From the NCBI RefSeq assembly GCF_006363955.1, contig NZ_CP040948.1:2108001-2172000 (forward strand): a DNA stretch of 64,000 nt, in the 5' to 3' direction. Every line of letters begins with the position of its first letter. Within the stretch, counting starts at the first letter, position 1. Shown one piece after another: positions 45,864 through 54,402 of the stretch. The translations under genes were made by a program, and so were the position numbers. The notes below the pieces were generated by a model. That model made no database searches and had not been told where the DNA came from. It was given only the letters and a program-made list of their open reading frames with translations. Source of the DNA: Methylophilus medardicus. Lineage in GTDB: Bacteria; Pseudomonadota; Gammaproteobacteria; Burkholderiales; Methylophilaceae.

Positions 45864-47492
45864 CTAATTTTTGGCTGGCGTGGCTAAACGATCATCGCCT
45901 TGTAACTGGCGGCGATCTTTAATCACTGCCAGCCACATACCCTGACGCTGGACGCCACCGATCAATTTGCCTTTCATCACTTCATGACAGTGCATATTGG
46001 TGGTAGACAAAAAGAAGTCAGCTTGATCCCAGCGGCGGGTGACCGCGAATCGGCCGTCAAGGTAGGGCTCCATTTGCGGCGTATCGACACAGGCGGCCAC
46101 CCAGTATGGTTTTTCGCGCGCGGGCAGTGGCATCTCGGTGAGTTGATCAGTGGCGGCGCGCAAAGCACTTGACCAGTAGTCGCCTTCCCACTTGAATTGT
46201 GCATGCGTTTGATCGCCGGCCAAGCGGTTGAGGCGCACATATTGATAAGGATGCAGTTGCACAATATCCACTAAATTAACGAGCATTAAACCGCCAATGA
46301 CGCCAGCCCAAATCGCTTGATAAACGCAGCGCCCCTGTAGCGTAGTATTCGCCAAGGCTCGCCACACCGCAACAATCGCCCAAGCAGCAAAAATCGTCAA
46401 CAAGGGCAACAAAAAGGTAAAGTGCCGCACGCCGTTATACAAGGCAGGGCGATCATCCATCACAAAAATAAGCGGGAACAAAATGCCCACTAGCAAGGTG
46501 GCCATCGGCATCCGTGTGGCCTGATCCGCCTTGCGCCAAGCCAATTGGCCCGCAAGCCACAACAAAGGCACACCGCACAAACCCAGCAAGGCGGCTTCTG
46601 GCAACTTGACCATCAGATATTGGAACAGATAACTGCGTGGCACCTCACTGATGTTGTAGACGACCCCATTGGCAATCGTCTGCATATTAAAGTCAAAGTG
46701 CGAGAAGGACTTAGCCGCTTCAAGTAGATTGTCGGCCTCGATCACGCTCCATGGCCAGCACATCGCCATAAACACAAAGGCTAAAACGGCTGCAGGCAAT
46801 AACACCACTACCATGCGCAACAGGCGAGAAAGCAGGGGTGTGCGATATTGCCGATGGTCTAGCAACACCCGCAAGATTACCAATAACACCAAATAAATCA
46901 CTGCAAACGCACCGCCGACGCGCAACCCAAGCGCGCCACCCACCGCAAAACCCAGCAATACAATGACCCTACCACTGACTTGCTCCATGTCACGCGCCAC
47001 CAGCGCTGTCGCATACAGCGCCCATAGCATGCAGGTCGCAAAAGGGACATCTTTGGTGTGGGTGAACATGGTGCCTGACCAAGACACCGTGAGAAACAAC
47101 AAGGTCATCGCCAGCAGTGCTAAGCGCTCGCCACCCAGCAGGTGGGCAAATCTGGCGACGCCGTAAAAACCAAGCAGACCGAATAAGGCTGACAGCAAGT
47201 GACGGATATCCCAGATCATGATGGGAATGTAAGGATCTAGGGCGGCGGCAACGATATCAAATAACCCACCATAGAGGTAGAGATTTCGATAGTGGAAGGC
47301 ATCTTGGTCTTTAAAACCGGATTGATACCAGTCGAGCAACATCTGCCCATAAGTATGTTGCACATACTCATCATTGCTGATGCCATGCTGGCGAAACGTG
47401 AGTGCGACCCAAATGAGCAACCCGAGCCAAAACAAGCGCATTAACCAGCGAACGCTGTCGGTAGGGCACCTTAGGTTGAAAGCAAAATTCAT
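45864..47492 (-). CDS. GT39/ArnT-like membrane glycosyltransferase
   Basis: The protein is about 540 residues with ten or more hydrophobic helices in the first 420, and a soluble C-terminal part. The first periplasmic loop has the acidic pair in ISNDEYVQHTYG, the catalytic feature of polyprenyl-phosphate-dependent transferases. It would transfer the flipped sugar to an outer target such as lipid A or another glycan. The ATG at 47492 is my choice; its ribosome site is weak and upstream starts are possible. It heads the operon with GT2, GtrA-like and deacetylase genes. Confidence 0.85.
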   Translation of the reverse strand: MNFAFNLRCPTDSVRWLMRLFWLGLLIWVALTFRQHGISNDEYVQHTYGQMLLDWYQSGFKDQDAFHYRNLYLYGGLFDIVAAALDPYIPIMIWDIRHLLSALFGLLGFYGVARFAHLLGGERLALLAMTLLFLTVSWSGTMFTHTKDVPFATCMLWALYATALVARDMEQVSGRVIVLLGFAVGGALGLRVGGAFAVIYLVLLVILRVLLDHRQYRTPLLSRLLRMVVVLLPAAVLAFVFMAMCWPWSVIEADNLLEAAKSFSHFDFNMQTIANGVVYNISEVPRSYLFQYLMVKLPEAALLGLCGVPLLWLAGQLAWRKADQATRMPMATLLVGILFPLIFVMDDRPALYNGVRHFTFLLPLLTIFAAWAIVAVWRALANTTLQGRCVYQAIWAGVIGGLMLVNLVDIVQLHPYQYVRLNRLAGDQTHAQFKWEGDYWSSALRAATDQLTEMPLPAREKPYWVAACVDTPQMEPYLDGRFAVTRRWDQADFFLSTTNMHCHEVMKGKLIGGVQRQGMWLAVIKDRRQLQGDDRLATPAKN

Positions 47493-47553
47493 CGGGCATT
47501 TGTCGTGAAAAATTAACACGCGCAAGCGTATCACGACACCCTGTCCGCGGATA

Positions 47554-47575
47554 GAGCGTGAGACCACTCACGCTC
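47554..47575. terminator. hairpin between phoB and the glycosyltransferase operon
   Basis: A perfect 9-bp stem GAGCGTGAG/CTCACGCTC with an ACCA loop lies 34 bp after the phoB stop. No U-run follows on either strand, so it may be a weak terminator or an mRNA 3' end stabiliser. Confidence 0.45.
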
Positions 47576-47608
47576 AAATAAATCAAGAACTAGACCACGA
47601 CAACTGCC

Positions 47609-48313
47609 TTACAGGCCAGGTTCGGTGTGGACGGAGAAGCGATAACCTGACCCACGCACGGTTTGGATCATTTCTTCATGCTTTGAAGCCACCAGTGCAT
47701 TGCGTAGACGGCGAATGTGCACATCTACCGTGCGATCCTCAACAAAGACCCGATCGCCCCAGACTTTATCCAGTAATTGCGTGCGGCTATGCACCCGCTC
47801 TGGATTCGTCATAAAAAAGTGGAGCAACTTAAACTCGGTTGGTCCCAGTGGAATATGCACATTGTGACCAGTCACGCGATGGGTGGTGGGGTCTAGGTGC
47901 AAACCAGCAATTTCGATGGGGTCATCCGTCATTTGTGGGGCACGTCTGCGCAGCACCGCTTTGATACGGGCATTCAATTCGCGCGGACTAAATGGTTTAG
48001 TCACATAGTCGTCCGCCCCGACCTCTAGGCCACGTACTTTATCAAACTCGTCGCCGCGAGCGGTGAGCATGATAATGGGCACTTCTTTGGTCAGACTGTC
48101 AGATTTCAAACGACGCGCAAACTCGATACCGCTCATCCCAGGCAACATCCAATCGAGCAAAATGAGATCAGGCATCGTTTCGCGCAATAACATTTGTGCA
48201 TGTTCAACACTGGTGGCGCGGATCGCGTGATGACCGGCCTGTTTGATGTTCAAGGCTAACAATTCTTGAATCGCCGGCTCGTCTTCTACCACCAAAATAT
48301 TCGCTGCTGCCAT
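47609..48313 (-). CDS. phoB: OmpR-type response regulator, PhoB
   Basis: PhoB turns on phosphate-starvation genes after phosphorylation. The start is ATG at 48313 with AAGGGAG upstream. The receiver domain ([14 protein letters not shown], phospho-acceptor Asp in [14 protein letters not shown], Lys in [20 protein letters not shown]) is followed by a winged-helix domain ([38 protein letters not shown]). A PHO box lies in its own promoter. The kinase gene phoR is not next to it. Confidence 0.93.
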   Translation of the reverse strand: MAAANILVVEDEPAIQELLALNIKQAGHHAIRATSVEHAQMLLRETMPDLILLDWMLPGMSGIEFARRLKSDSLTKEVPIIMLTARGDEFDKVRGLEVGADDYVTKPFSPRELNARIKAVLRRRAPQMTDDPIEIAGLHLDPTTHRVTGHNVHIPLGPTEFKLLHFFMTNPERVHSRTQLLDKVWGDRVFVEDRTVDVHIRRLRNALVASKHEEMIQTVRGSGYRFSVHTEPGL

Positions 48314-48365
48314 GACACTCCCTTTAAGCAATATTGAAACCAATACTATTGATTTAATGCTCGTC

Positions 48366-48399
48366 AGTTTATGAATGAATTATGACATTTTAATGACAA
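48366..48399 (-). promoter_or_regulatory. PHO box and -10 element upstream of phoB
   Basis: On the minus strand TTGTCAT-TAAA-ATGTCAT (48399 to 48382) gives two 7-bp repeats with a 4-bp spacer, very close to the E. coli consensus CTGTCAT-AWAW-CTGTCAT. Exactly 10 bp later lies TAAACT (48371 to 48366), the normal distance from a PHO box to the -10. This implies phoB autoregulation. Confidence 0.8.
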
Positions 48400-48485
48400 C
48401 ATCACATAAATTTAATTTTGCCGTTATTGCCTTTTGACCCGAACTGTAACAAGATGTAACCGACTTAAAAAAGGGGTTTTTTATC

Positions 48486-50144
48486 TTGCTGAATCTTTCA
48501 AAAGAACATATCACTGCTGGCGATCATTTTAATCGCTGGCTGGTACCGCCGGCAGCGTTGGCGGTACACCTTTCCATTGGCATGGCCTACGGCTTTAGCG
48601 TATTTTGGAAACCACTTGGTAATGCAATCACAGGGGCTGACGGTAAGCCAGTTGCCGCTTGCGCCGCGGGTGCGACGACTTTTGCGGACAAACTAGCAGG
48701 GACGGCAAAAGCCTTGGTCGCCACCGATTGCAACTGGACGCAGTTTGACTTAGGCTGGATGTACACTTTATTTTTTGTGTTGTTGGGCTGCTCTGCAGCG
48801 GTGTGGGGTGGATGGCTGGAACGTGCCGGGCCGCGCAAAGCAGGTTTGGTGGCCATGCTCTGTTGGTGCGGTGGCTTATTGATTTCAGCGCTGGGGGTAT
48901 ACCAACATCAGCTGTGGATGATGTGGCTGGGCAGCGGTGTTATCGGTGGCATCGGCTTAGGCTTGGGCTACATTTCACCGGTATCCACGCTGATTAAGTG
49001 GTTTCCGGATCGCCGAGGGATGGCCACTGGTCTCGCCATTATGGGCTTTGGCGGCGGCGCTATGATTGGCTCACCGCTGGCGACCAAACTGATGAGCATA
49101 TTCGCCACACCCAGCGCACCCGGCGTTTGGCAAACCTTTATCGTGCTGGCTTTGATTTACGCGGTATTTATGACTTGCGGCTCACTCGGTTATCGCGTCC
49201 CAGCGGCGAACTGGAAACCAGCCGGTTGGACCCCACCAAATGTGCAGCATAACCGCTTAGTAGCGACGCGGCATGTCCATCTCAAAAATGCCCACAAAAC
49301 GCCGCAATTCTGGTTATTGTGGCTGATTTTGTGCATGAATGTATCAGCCGCGATTGGCATTATTGGTGCGGCTGCGCCGATGCTGCAAGAAACCTTTGGT
49401 GGTGTTTTGATTGGTCAACCCACGCTGGGGTTTGCCGAGATTAAAGCGGATGAAGCCCTCACCGCCGCCGCTGCCGCGTTTGGTGCTGGCTTTGTCGGTC
49501 TGATTTCATTGTTTAATATTTTTGGTCGGATTGGCTGGGCCACTTCGTCAGACAAACTCGGCCGTAAAACCACTTATTTTATCTTTTTTGTGCTGGGTAT
49601 CATGATGTATGTTTGCGGGGCTTATGCCGCTAACCACCATCAACTCGCTTTGTTTTTGCTGGTGTTTTGTATCATTGCCTCGATGTATGGTGGCGGCTTT
49701 GCGACGATTCCCGCTTACTTGGCAGATTTGTTCGGCACCCAGTTCGTTGGGGCGATTCATGGTCGTCTACTCACGGCCTGGTCCACCGCGGGCATACTTG
49801 GGCCGGTGATTGTCAACTACATGCACGATGTGCGCATGGAGGCCAACATTGCCTATGCCGACATTTATGCGCCGATTTTCATGACGCTGGCTGCCTTGCT
49901 GGGCGTTGGTTTCGTCGCTAACTTGTTGGTGAGACCGGTGGCTGACAAGTACTTTATGTCAGACAGTGAACTGGCCGCTGAACAAAATAGCGGCAAGTCT
50001 AGCCAAGGAACGAGCGCACATGTGGGTCAACTGCAACAAAAAACGCCTGCCATGTTGGTCAAGCTTGCTTGGTTAGCGGTGCTGATTCCCATCACTTATG
50101 GTATTTGGATGACGGTGCAGAAAGCGTGGGCCTTATTCGCATAA
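48486..50144 (+). CDS. OFA-family MFS transporter (oxalate/formate antiporter type)
   Basis: The 552-residue protein has twelve hydrophobic helices. TM1 (LAVHLSIGMAYGFSVFWKPL) is followed by a long loop at about 35-85 with Cys pairs, then the MFS segments GGWLERAGPRKAGLVAML and FPDRRGMATGLAIMGFGGGA, and the second-half GRIGWATSSDKLGRKTTYF. The start is TTG at 48486 with AAGGGG upstream; no ATG lies before TM1. OFA members move oxalate, formate or other small carboxylates; the substrate is not visible. A repeat CTGTAAC..ATGTAAC (48444-48460) precedes it. Confidence 0.88.
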   Translation: MLNLSKEHITAGDHFNRWLVPPAALAVHLSIGMAYGFSVFWKPLGNAITGADGKPVAACAAGATTFADKLAGTAKALVATDCNWTQFDLGWMYTLFFVLLGCSAAVWGGWLERAGPRKAGLVAMLCWCGGLLISALGVYQHQLWMMWLGSGVIGGIGLGLGYISPVSTLIKWFPDRRGMATGLAIMGFGGGAMIGSPLATKLMSIFATPSAPGVWQTFIVLALIYAVFMTCGSLGYRVPAANWKPAGWTPPNVQHNRLVATRHVHLKNAHKTPQFWLLWLILCMNVSAAIGIIGAAAPMLQETFGGVLIGQPTLGFAEIKADEALTAAAAAFGAGFVGLISLFNIFGRIGWATSSDKLGRKTTYFIFFVLGIMMYVCGAYAANHHQLALFLLVFCIIASMYGGGFATIPAYLADLFGTQFVGAIHGRLLTAWSTAGILGPVIVNYMHDVRMEANIAYADIYAPIFMTLAALLGVGFVANLLVRPVADKYFMSDSELAAEQNSGKSSQGTSAHVGQLQQKTPAMLVKLAWLAVLIPITYGIWMTVQKAWALFA

Positions 50145-50181
50145 TCCCGTAAGCGGGCCGTTTGGGTTAAAATAGCGTTTT

Positions 50182-50655
50182 ATGGTTTCAGCCACGGACG
50201 CACAAGTGAACAAAATCTCCCCCAACCTGAACGGCGCCGGTAAAAAAATCGGTATCGTTTTATCCCGCTTTAATGACAACATTGGCGCAGGCTTGCTACA
50301 AGCCTGCGAGCAAGAACTGATTAAACTGGGCGTTAACGCAGACGACATTACCCTGGCCACTGTGCCCGGTGCTTTAGAAACACCGCTGATATTGCAGCAT
50401 ATGGCATTGTCTGAGGCCTATGATGCATTGATTGCCTTGGGCGCGATTATTCGTGGCGAAACGTATCATTTTGAGGTGGTAGCTAATGAGTCAGCGCGCG
50501 GCATCTCCGAAGTGCAGCGCGACACCGGTGTGCCAGTCGCCAATGCGATCCTCACCACAGAGGACGATGCGCAAGCTGAAGCGCGCACCGCAGTCAAAGG
50601 CGCCGAAGCCGCGCAAGTAGCGATTGAAATGGCCAACTTGGTGAATGCACTATGA
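50182..50655 (+). CDS. ribH: 6,7-dimethyl-8-ribityllumazine synthase RibH
   Basis: RibH makes the last precursor of riboflavin. The 157-residue protein has [17 protein letters not shown], the loop [28 protein letters not shown] with the phosphate-binding Gly and catalytic His, and [16 protein letters not shown]. It overlaps nusB by four bases, the usual ribH-nusB pair. No other riboflavin genes precede it. Confidence 0.97.
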   Translation: MVSATDAQVNKISPNLNGAGKKIGIVLSRFNDNIGAGLLQACEQELIKLGVNADDITLATVPGALETPLILQHMALSEAYDALIALGAIIRGETYHFEVVANESARGISEVQRDTGVPVANAILTTEDDAQAEARTAVKGAEAAQVAIEMANLVNAL

Positions 50656-51152
50656 GCCAGGATAAAGCAGCGGATCAGCCAAATTCAGCTTCGTCGAGTG
50701 CACCCGCCAAGAGCAAAGGCAGTAAAAACCGTCGGAAATCGCGTGAGCTTGCGCTCAAAGCGTTGTACAGCAACCGCATGAACGCAGGCGATGTAAAACA
50801 ATTACGCTTAGACAGCTTGGATGATCCGGATTATTTCAAGGCCGATGAGGTTTACTTCAAGCAGTTGTTGACTGGCGTATTGGACCACACCAGTGACATT
50901 GACAACACCATCAGCCAGTTCATTGACCGACAGTTAGAAGAACTGAGCCCGATTGAGCATGCGATTCTGCGCATCTCCGGCTATGAGTTGATGTTCGATG
51001 TCAGCATCCCGTATCGCGTGGCAATTAACGAAGGCGTAGAGCTGGCAAAGTCCTACGGCGGCATTGATGGTCACAAATATATTAATGGCGTGCTGGATAA
51101 AATCGCGGCGCAGGTCAGGCCGCATGAGTTCGGACAGCAGTCCAGAAAATAG
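50652..51152 (+). CDS. nusB: transcription antitermination protein NusB
   Basis: NusB binds boxA RNA with S10 in rRNA antitermination. The 166-residue protein has a basic, Ser-rich N-terminal extension (about 1-30), then the NusB helices [55 protein letters not shown] and [13 protein letters not shown]. It is coupled to ribH by an ATGA overlap. Confidence 0.97.
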   Translation: MSQDKAADQPNSASSSAPAKSKGSKNRRKSRELALKALYSNRMNAGDVKQLRLDSLDDPDYFKADEVYFKQLLTGVLDHTSDIDNTISQFIDRQLEELSPIEHAILRISGYELMFDVSIPYRVAINEGVELAKSYGGIDGHKYINGVLDKIAAQVRPHEFGQQSRK

Positions 51153-51161
51153 TCTCCATCT

Positions 51162-51201
51162 CATCGTATCAAATATTGCTTATGCGCTATTTGATACGAT
51201 G
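51162..51201. terminator. inverted repeat between convergent nusB and lpxH
   Basis: A perfect 14-bp inverted repeat (CATCGTATCAAATA 51162-51175 with 51188-51201) with a 12-nt loop lies 9 bp after nusB and 24 bp before the lpxH stop. It lacks a clear T-run. Confidence 0.5.
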
Positions 51202-51225
51202 CTGCTTAAACACTGCGCGACTAGC

Positions 51226-51969
51226 TTAGCGCAGAGTCAACGTCGTTAAACGCATCGCCGCTTGATCAATACGCACCACTTGCGCAGTGTCATGCCAATC
51301 GCCAAGCACCCAACGTTCATAACCATGACCATCCACGCGAGCAGTGTGCTGAGCCGGACGGTGCGTATGGCCATGCAAGAGAATATCTGGGTAGTCGTAG
51401 CCGCGCAATAAGTTCGCTACCGCCTCGGCGTTCACGTCCATAATCGCCATGGTTTGCGTGGCTTTTGTGTGCGCACTTTGCGTTCGTGCTTGCTCGGCAA
51501 ACGCGCGCCTGACCTGCAAGGGCTGCGCCAAAAAGGCCTGCTGCCATTGTGGATCTCGCACTTGCGCTCTGAACTGTTGATAAGCCACATCATCGGTACA
51601 CAAAGCATCGCCATGCGTGAGCAACACGCGCTTCTCACCCAGCACCAACAATGTGGGATCAGGCAAGATCTGCATCCCGCATGCCGCAGCGAACGCGTCA
51701 CTGATCAAAAAGTCTCGGTTGCCGTGCATAAAAAACAGGCGGACGCCCTGATCTGACAATCGGCGCAACGCTTGCACAATTGGAACAAACGCTGCGCCGT
51801 ACACCGCATCCTGGAGAATATCATCGCCGACCCACACCTCGACAAAATCACCGAGAATGTAGAGCGCCTCGGCGTTGGCTACTTCAGCATCCAACCAATG
51901 CAAAAAAGCCTGCGTTACCGCAGGCCTTTGCGCACATAAATGCAGATCAGAAACGATCCAGGTGGTCAT
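51226..51969 (-). CDS. lpxH: UDP-2,3-diacylglucosamine diphosphatase LpxH
   Basis: LpxH cleaves UDP-diacylglucosamine to lipid X in lipid A synthesis. The 247-residue calcineurin-like protein has all metal motifs: SDLHL, GDFVEVWVGDD, MHGNRDFLI, THGDALCTDD and HGHTHRPA. It is a peripheral membrane protein and follows ppiB on the same strand. Confidence 0.97.
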   Translation of the reverse strand: MTTWIVSDLHLCAQRPAVTQAFLHWLDAEVANAEALYILGDFVEVWVGDDILQDAVYGAAFVPIVQALRRLSDQGVRLFFMHGNRDFLISDAFAAACGMQILPDPTLLVLGEKRVLLTHGDALCTDDVAYQQFRAQVRDPQWQQAFLAQPLQVRRAFAEQARTQSAHTKATQTMAIMDVNAEAVANLLRGYDYPDILLHGHTHRPAQHTARVDGHGYERWVLGDWHDTAQVVRIDQAAMRLTTLTLR

Positions 51970-51972
51970 GCT

Positions 51973-52467
51973 TTACGCAACCACGACGGCTTTTTCGATG
52001 ATCACTGGCTCGACTGGCACATCCTGATGACCGGCACGGCTGGTCGTCGGCACGGCTTTGATCTTATCGACCACCTCCATACCTTCAACCACTTTGCCAA
52101 ACACACAGTAGCCCCAGCCTTGGCTGGTGGGTGCGCTAAAATTCAAAAAGGCGTTATCTTTGACGTTGATAAAAAACTGTGCCGACGCTGAATCCGGCAC
52201 CATGGTGCGCGCCATTGCCAACGTATATTTGTCATTCGACAAGCCATTATCCGCTTCATTTTTGATGGTTGCGTCTGTGGCTTTTTGTTTCATGTTGGTG
52301 TCAAAACCACCGCCCTGAATCATAAAGTCGCTAATGACGCGATGAAAAATCACGCCTTCATAAAACCCTTTTTCTACGTAGCTCAAAAAGTTAGCGACAG
52401 TGATAGGCGCTTTGTCAGCGTAAAGTTCAATGGTGATGTCACCAAAATTGGTAGTCAGTTTGACCAA
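51973..52467 (-). CDS. ppiB: cytoplasmic peptidyl-prolyl cis-trans isomerase PpiB
   Basis: This 164-residue cyclophilin speeds proline isomerisation in the cytoplasm. There is no signal peptide. Motifs are [20 protein letters not shown] with the catalytic Arg, [18 protein letters not shown] and [17 protein letters not shown]. It lies directly before lpxH and after its periplasmic paralogue. Confidence 0.96.
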   Translation of the reverse strand: MVKLTTNFGDITIELYADKAPITVANFLSYVEKGFYEGVIFHRVISDFMIQGGGFDTNMKQKATDATIKNEADNGLSNDKYTLAMARTMVPDSASAQFFINVKDNAFLNFSAPTSQGWGYCVFGKVVEGMEVVDKIKAVPTTSRAGHQDVPVEPVIIEKAVVVA

Positions 52468-52496
52468 AATATTCTCCGTTTATTAAGGGATGACCG

Positions 52497-53063
52497 TTAC
52501 TTGCTTGTCACGATCGTTGCACGTTTAATGATGACCGTACGAATCGGCACATCTGAAAAGCCGCGTTGGTTACCTGTCGGCAAGTTGCTGATTTTAAACA
52601 CCACATCCATGCCAGACACCACCTTACCAAACACGCAGTAACCAATGCGATCAGGCTCCGGGCCGCTGTAATCCAAAAACTGGTTATCCGCCACATTGAT
52701 AAAAAACTGGGCAGTCGCCGAGTTAGGGTCCGGTGTTCTTGCCATGGCGATGGTGCCGGTCTGGTTCACTAGCCCATTTCCAGCTTCGTTAATCACGGGT
52801 GCACGCGTTGGCTTTTCGTTTAATTCGCGGTCAAAACCACCGCCCTGCATCATGAAGCGACCAATGACGCGGTGAAAAATGGTATTGGTGTAGAAGCCAT
52901 CTTTGACATATTGCAGAAAGTTTTCAACGGTTTTAGGCGCTTTTTCGGGGTAGACTTCAACCGCAAAGGTCCCCTGATTGGTTTCAAACATCACTTGCGT
53001 TGCTGCATTCGCGCCGGCCACGGCCGCAAACAAACAACATCCCAACATCCAAGACAACACACG
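52497..53063 (-). CDS. ppiA: periplasmic peptidyl-prolyl cis-trans isomerase PpiA
   Basis: With start ATG 53063 (AAGGA upstream) the protein has 188 residues and a signal peptide MRVLSWMLGCCLFAAVAGANA, so it works in the periplasm. The cyclophilin core has FYTNTIFHRVIGRFMMQGGG, MARTPDPNSATAQFFINV and [14 protein letters not shown]. It is a paralogue of the adjacent PpiB. Confidence 0.95.
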   Translation of the reverse strand, partial: RVLSWMLGCCLFAAVAGANAATQVMFETNQGTFAVEVYPEKAPKTVENFLQYVKDGFYTNTIFHRVIGRFMMQGGGFDRELNEKPTRAPVINEAGNGLVNQTGTIAMARTPDPNSATAQFFINVADNQFLDYSGPEPDRIGYCVFGKVVSGMDVVFKISNLPTGNQRGFSDVPIRTVIIKRATIVTSK

Positions 53064-53065
53064 CA

Positions 53066-54298
53066 TTAGGCTGATCCTTCGTACAAAATTTTCCATTCAC
53101 CATTCTCCTGCACCCAGTACTGTCGCTTTTTCATGACATTACGTAAGGCAGCACTTGTATATTCCTGCTCAAAGTCTACGACCACCATTGGTCTATTAGC
53201 GTTCGGATAAGTGAACATGCTGACATCCGATAAATGGACACTGACTTTCGGTTTATTCGCCTGAATCTGACGCTTATAGCTGGCCCACTTAGACAAGTCG
53301 CCTTCAGCATAAAAAAAGTCGTTGGTGTAATGCGACAGATAAGCCGCGGTATTTTGCGCCGCCCAATCTTTGCGCCAATCTTCAATCGCAGACTTCAAAT
53401 CTGCCTTGGTGCGTGTCTGTTGCCGCAATGACTCCGGGGTTACCCACTGAAAATTTACCCCAATCACCACCGGCGTATTGCCAACTTGCAATATCGCTTG
53501 CAGGGCTTGCATGTCGGGGTTAGACAGCACGACGCAACCATCGCTGGCGCGTGGTGGGCGGCTATAAGTGTCTCGCGGGGTGCCATGAATCCAAATACCA
53601 GAGCCTGTTTTACGCTCGTAGCTATCAATTTCGTTGGGATAATTGAGTGGATAAGCAGCATCGCCATACAAATCTGGCAAGGGTCGATTCAGCTTGCGGG
53701 ACGCAAAATAAACGCCAATCGGCGTGCGCTTGTCCCCTTGATCCTTTTTCCCAATCCCATTTTTACCGATGGTGACGTAATAATCAGCGACATAGCGCAG
53801 CACATCGCCCTCGCCTTTTTCGTAGACATATAAGCGTGAGCGGGCAGTGTCAACAAACAAGACATGGCTTTGTTTTTCAGACAGCTCTACCAGCATGTTC
53901 GGCTGGGTCAAGCCACGATTGCGGTCAAAATAGTTGCGGATTCTGATTTCCGCTTCTTCTTTGAAGTCTTGTATACGTGTGCTGTCCGCTGCATTCGCAT
54001 CGCCAAAATTGTTTAGGATTCTGGCTTTGGCAGAGAGCAAATCGCCATGAATGAGGTGAGCGAGGGCAAAATTAGGCGAAATCGTCAGTAACTGGTCAAC
54101 ATAATCCAGCGCCTGTTGCAGACGGCCCTCTTTGATGGATTGCAACGTCTGTACCAGCATCCGCTCAACCGCATTGGTGTTTTTATTTTGGACGAACAGA
54201 CGGGCCGTTAACGCTTCATGGTTAACCGCGGTTGCATTCCATGGCAATAGCGCAGCACTGACAAATGCAATATAGCAGTACTTTCTTAGACTCCTCAT
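53066..54298 (-). CDS. L,D-transpeptidase (YkuD) with C-terminal NTF2-like domain
   Basis: YkuD enzymes form 3-3 peptidoglycan crosslinks or attach proteins to the wall. The 410-residue protein has a signal peptide (about 1-24 from ATG 54298), a helical region with one or two TPR-like units (LQQALDYVDQLLTISPNFALAHL), the YkuD domain at about 145-290 with the catalytic HGTPRDTYSRPPRASDGCVVL, and a C-terminal domain of about 110 residues beginning DWAAQNTAAYLSHYTNDFF. That domain resembles the end of the next gene's product. Start 54313 is also possible. Confidence 0.88.
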   Translation of the reverse strand: MRSLRKYCYIAFVSAALLPWNATAVNHEALTARLFVQNKNTNAVERMLVQTLQSIKEGRLQQALDYVDQLLTISPNFALAHLIHGDLLSAKARILNNFGDANAADSTRIQDFKEEAEIRIRNYFDRNRGLTQPNMLVELSEKQSHVLFVDTARSRLYVYEKGEGDVLRYVADYYVTIGKNGIGKKDQGDKRTPIGVYFASRKLNRPLPDLYGDAAYPLNYPNEIDSYERKTGSGIWIHGTPRDTYSRPPRASDGCVVLSNPDMQALQAILQVGNTPVVIGVNFQWVTPESLRQQTRTKADLKSAIEDWRKDWAAQNTAAYLSHYTNDFFYAEGDLSKWASYKRQIQANKPKVSVHLSDVSMFTYPNANRPMVVVDFEQEYTSAALRNVMKKRQYWVQENGEWKILYEGSA

Positions 54299-54345
54299 AC
54301 CATTATTATACATTTATTTTAATTAAAATTTACGCACGAAAGCCC

Positions 54346-54376
54346 GCAAGATCACCCCTCAGCGGGGCGATCTTGC
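54346..54376 (-). terminator. hairpin between the TPR and L,D-transpeptidase genes
   Basis: Stem GCAAGATC/GATCTTGC (54346-54353 with 54369-54376) extended by CCCC/GGGG lies just after the TPR gene stop on the minus strand. No long U-run follows. Confidence 0.5.
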
Positions 54377-54402
54377 CAGTGCATGATGAGATTCAAGCTA
54401 GG

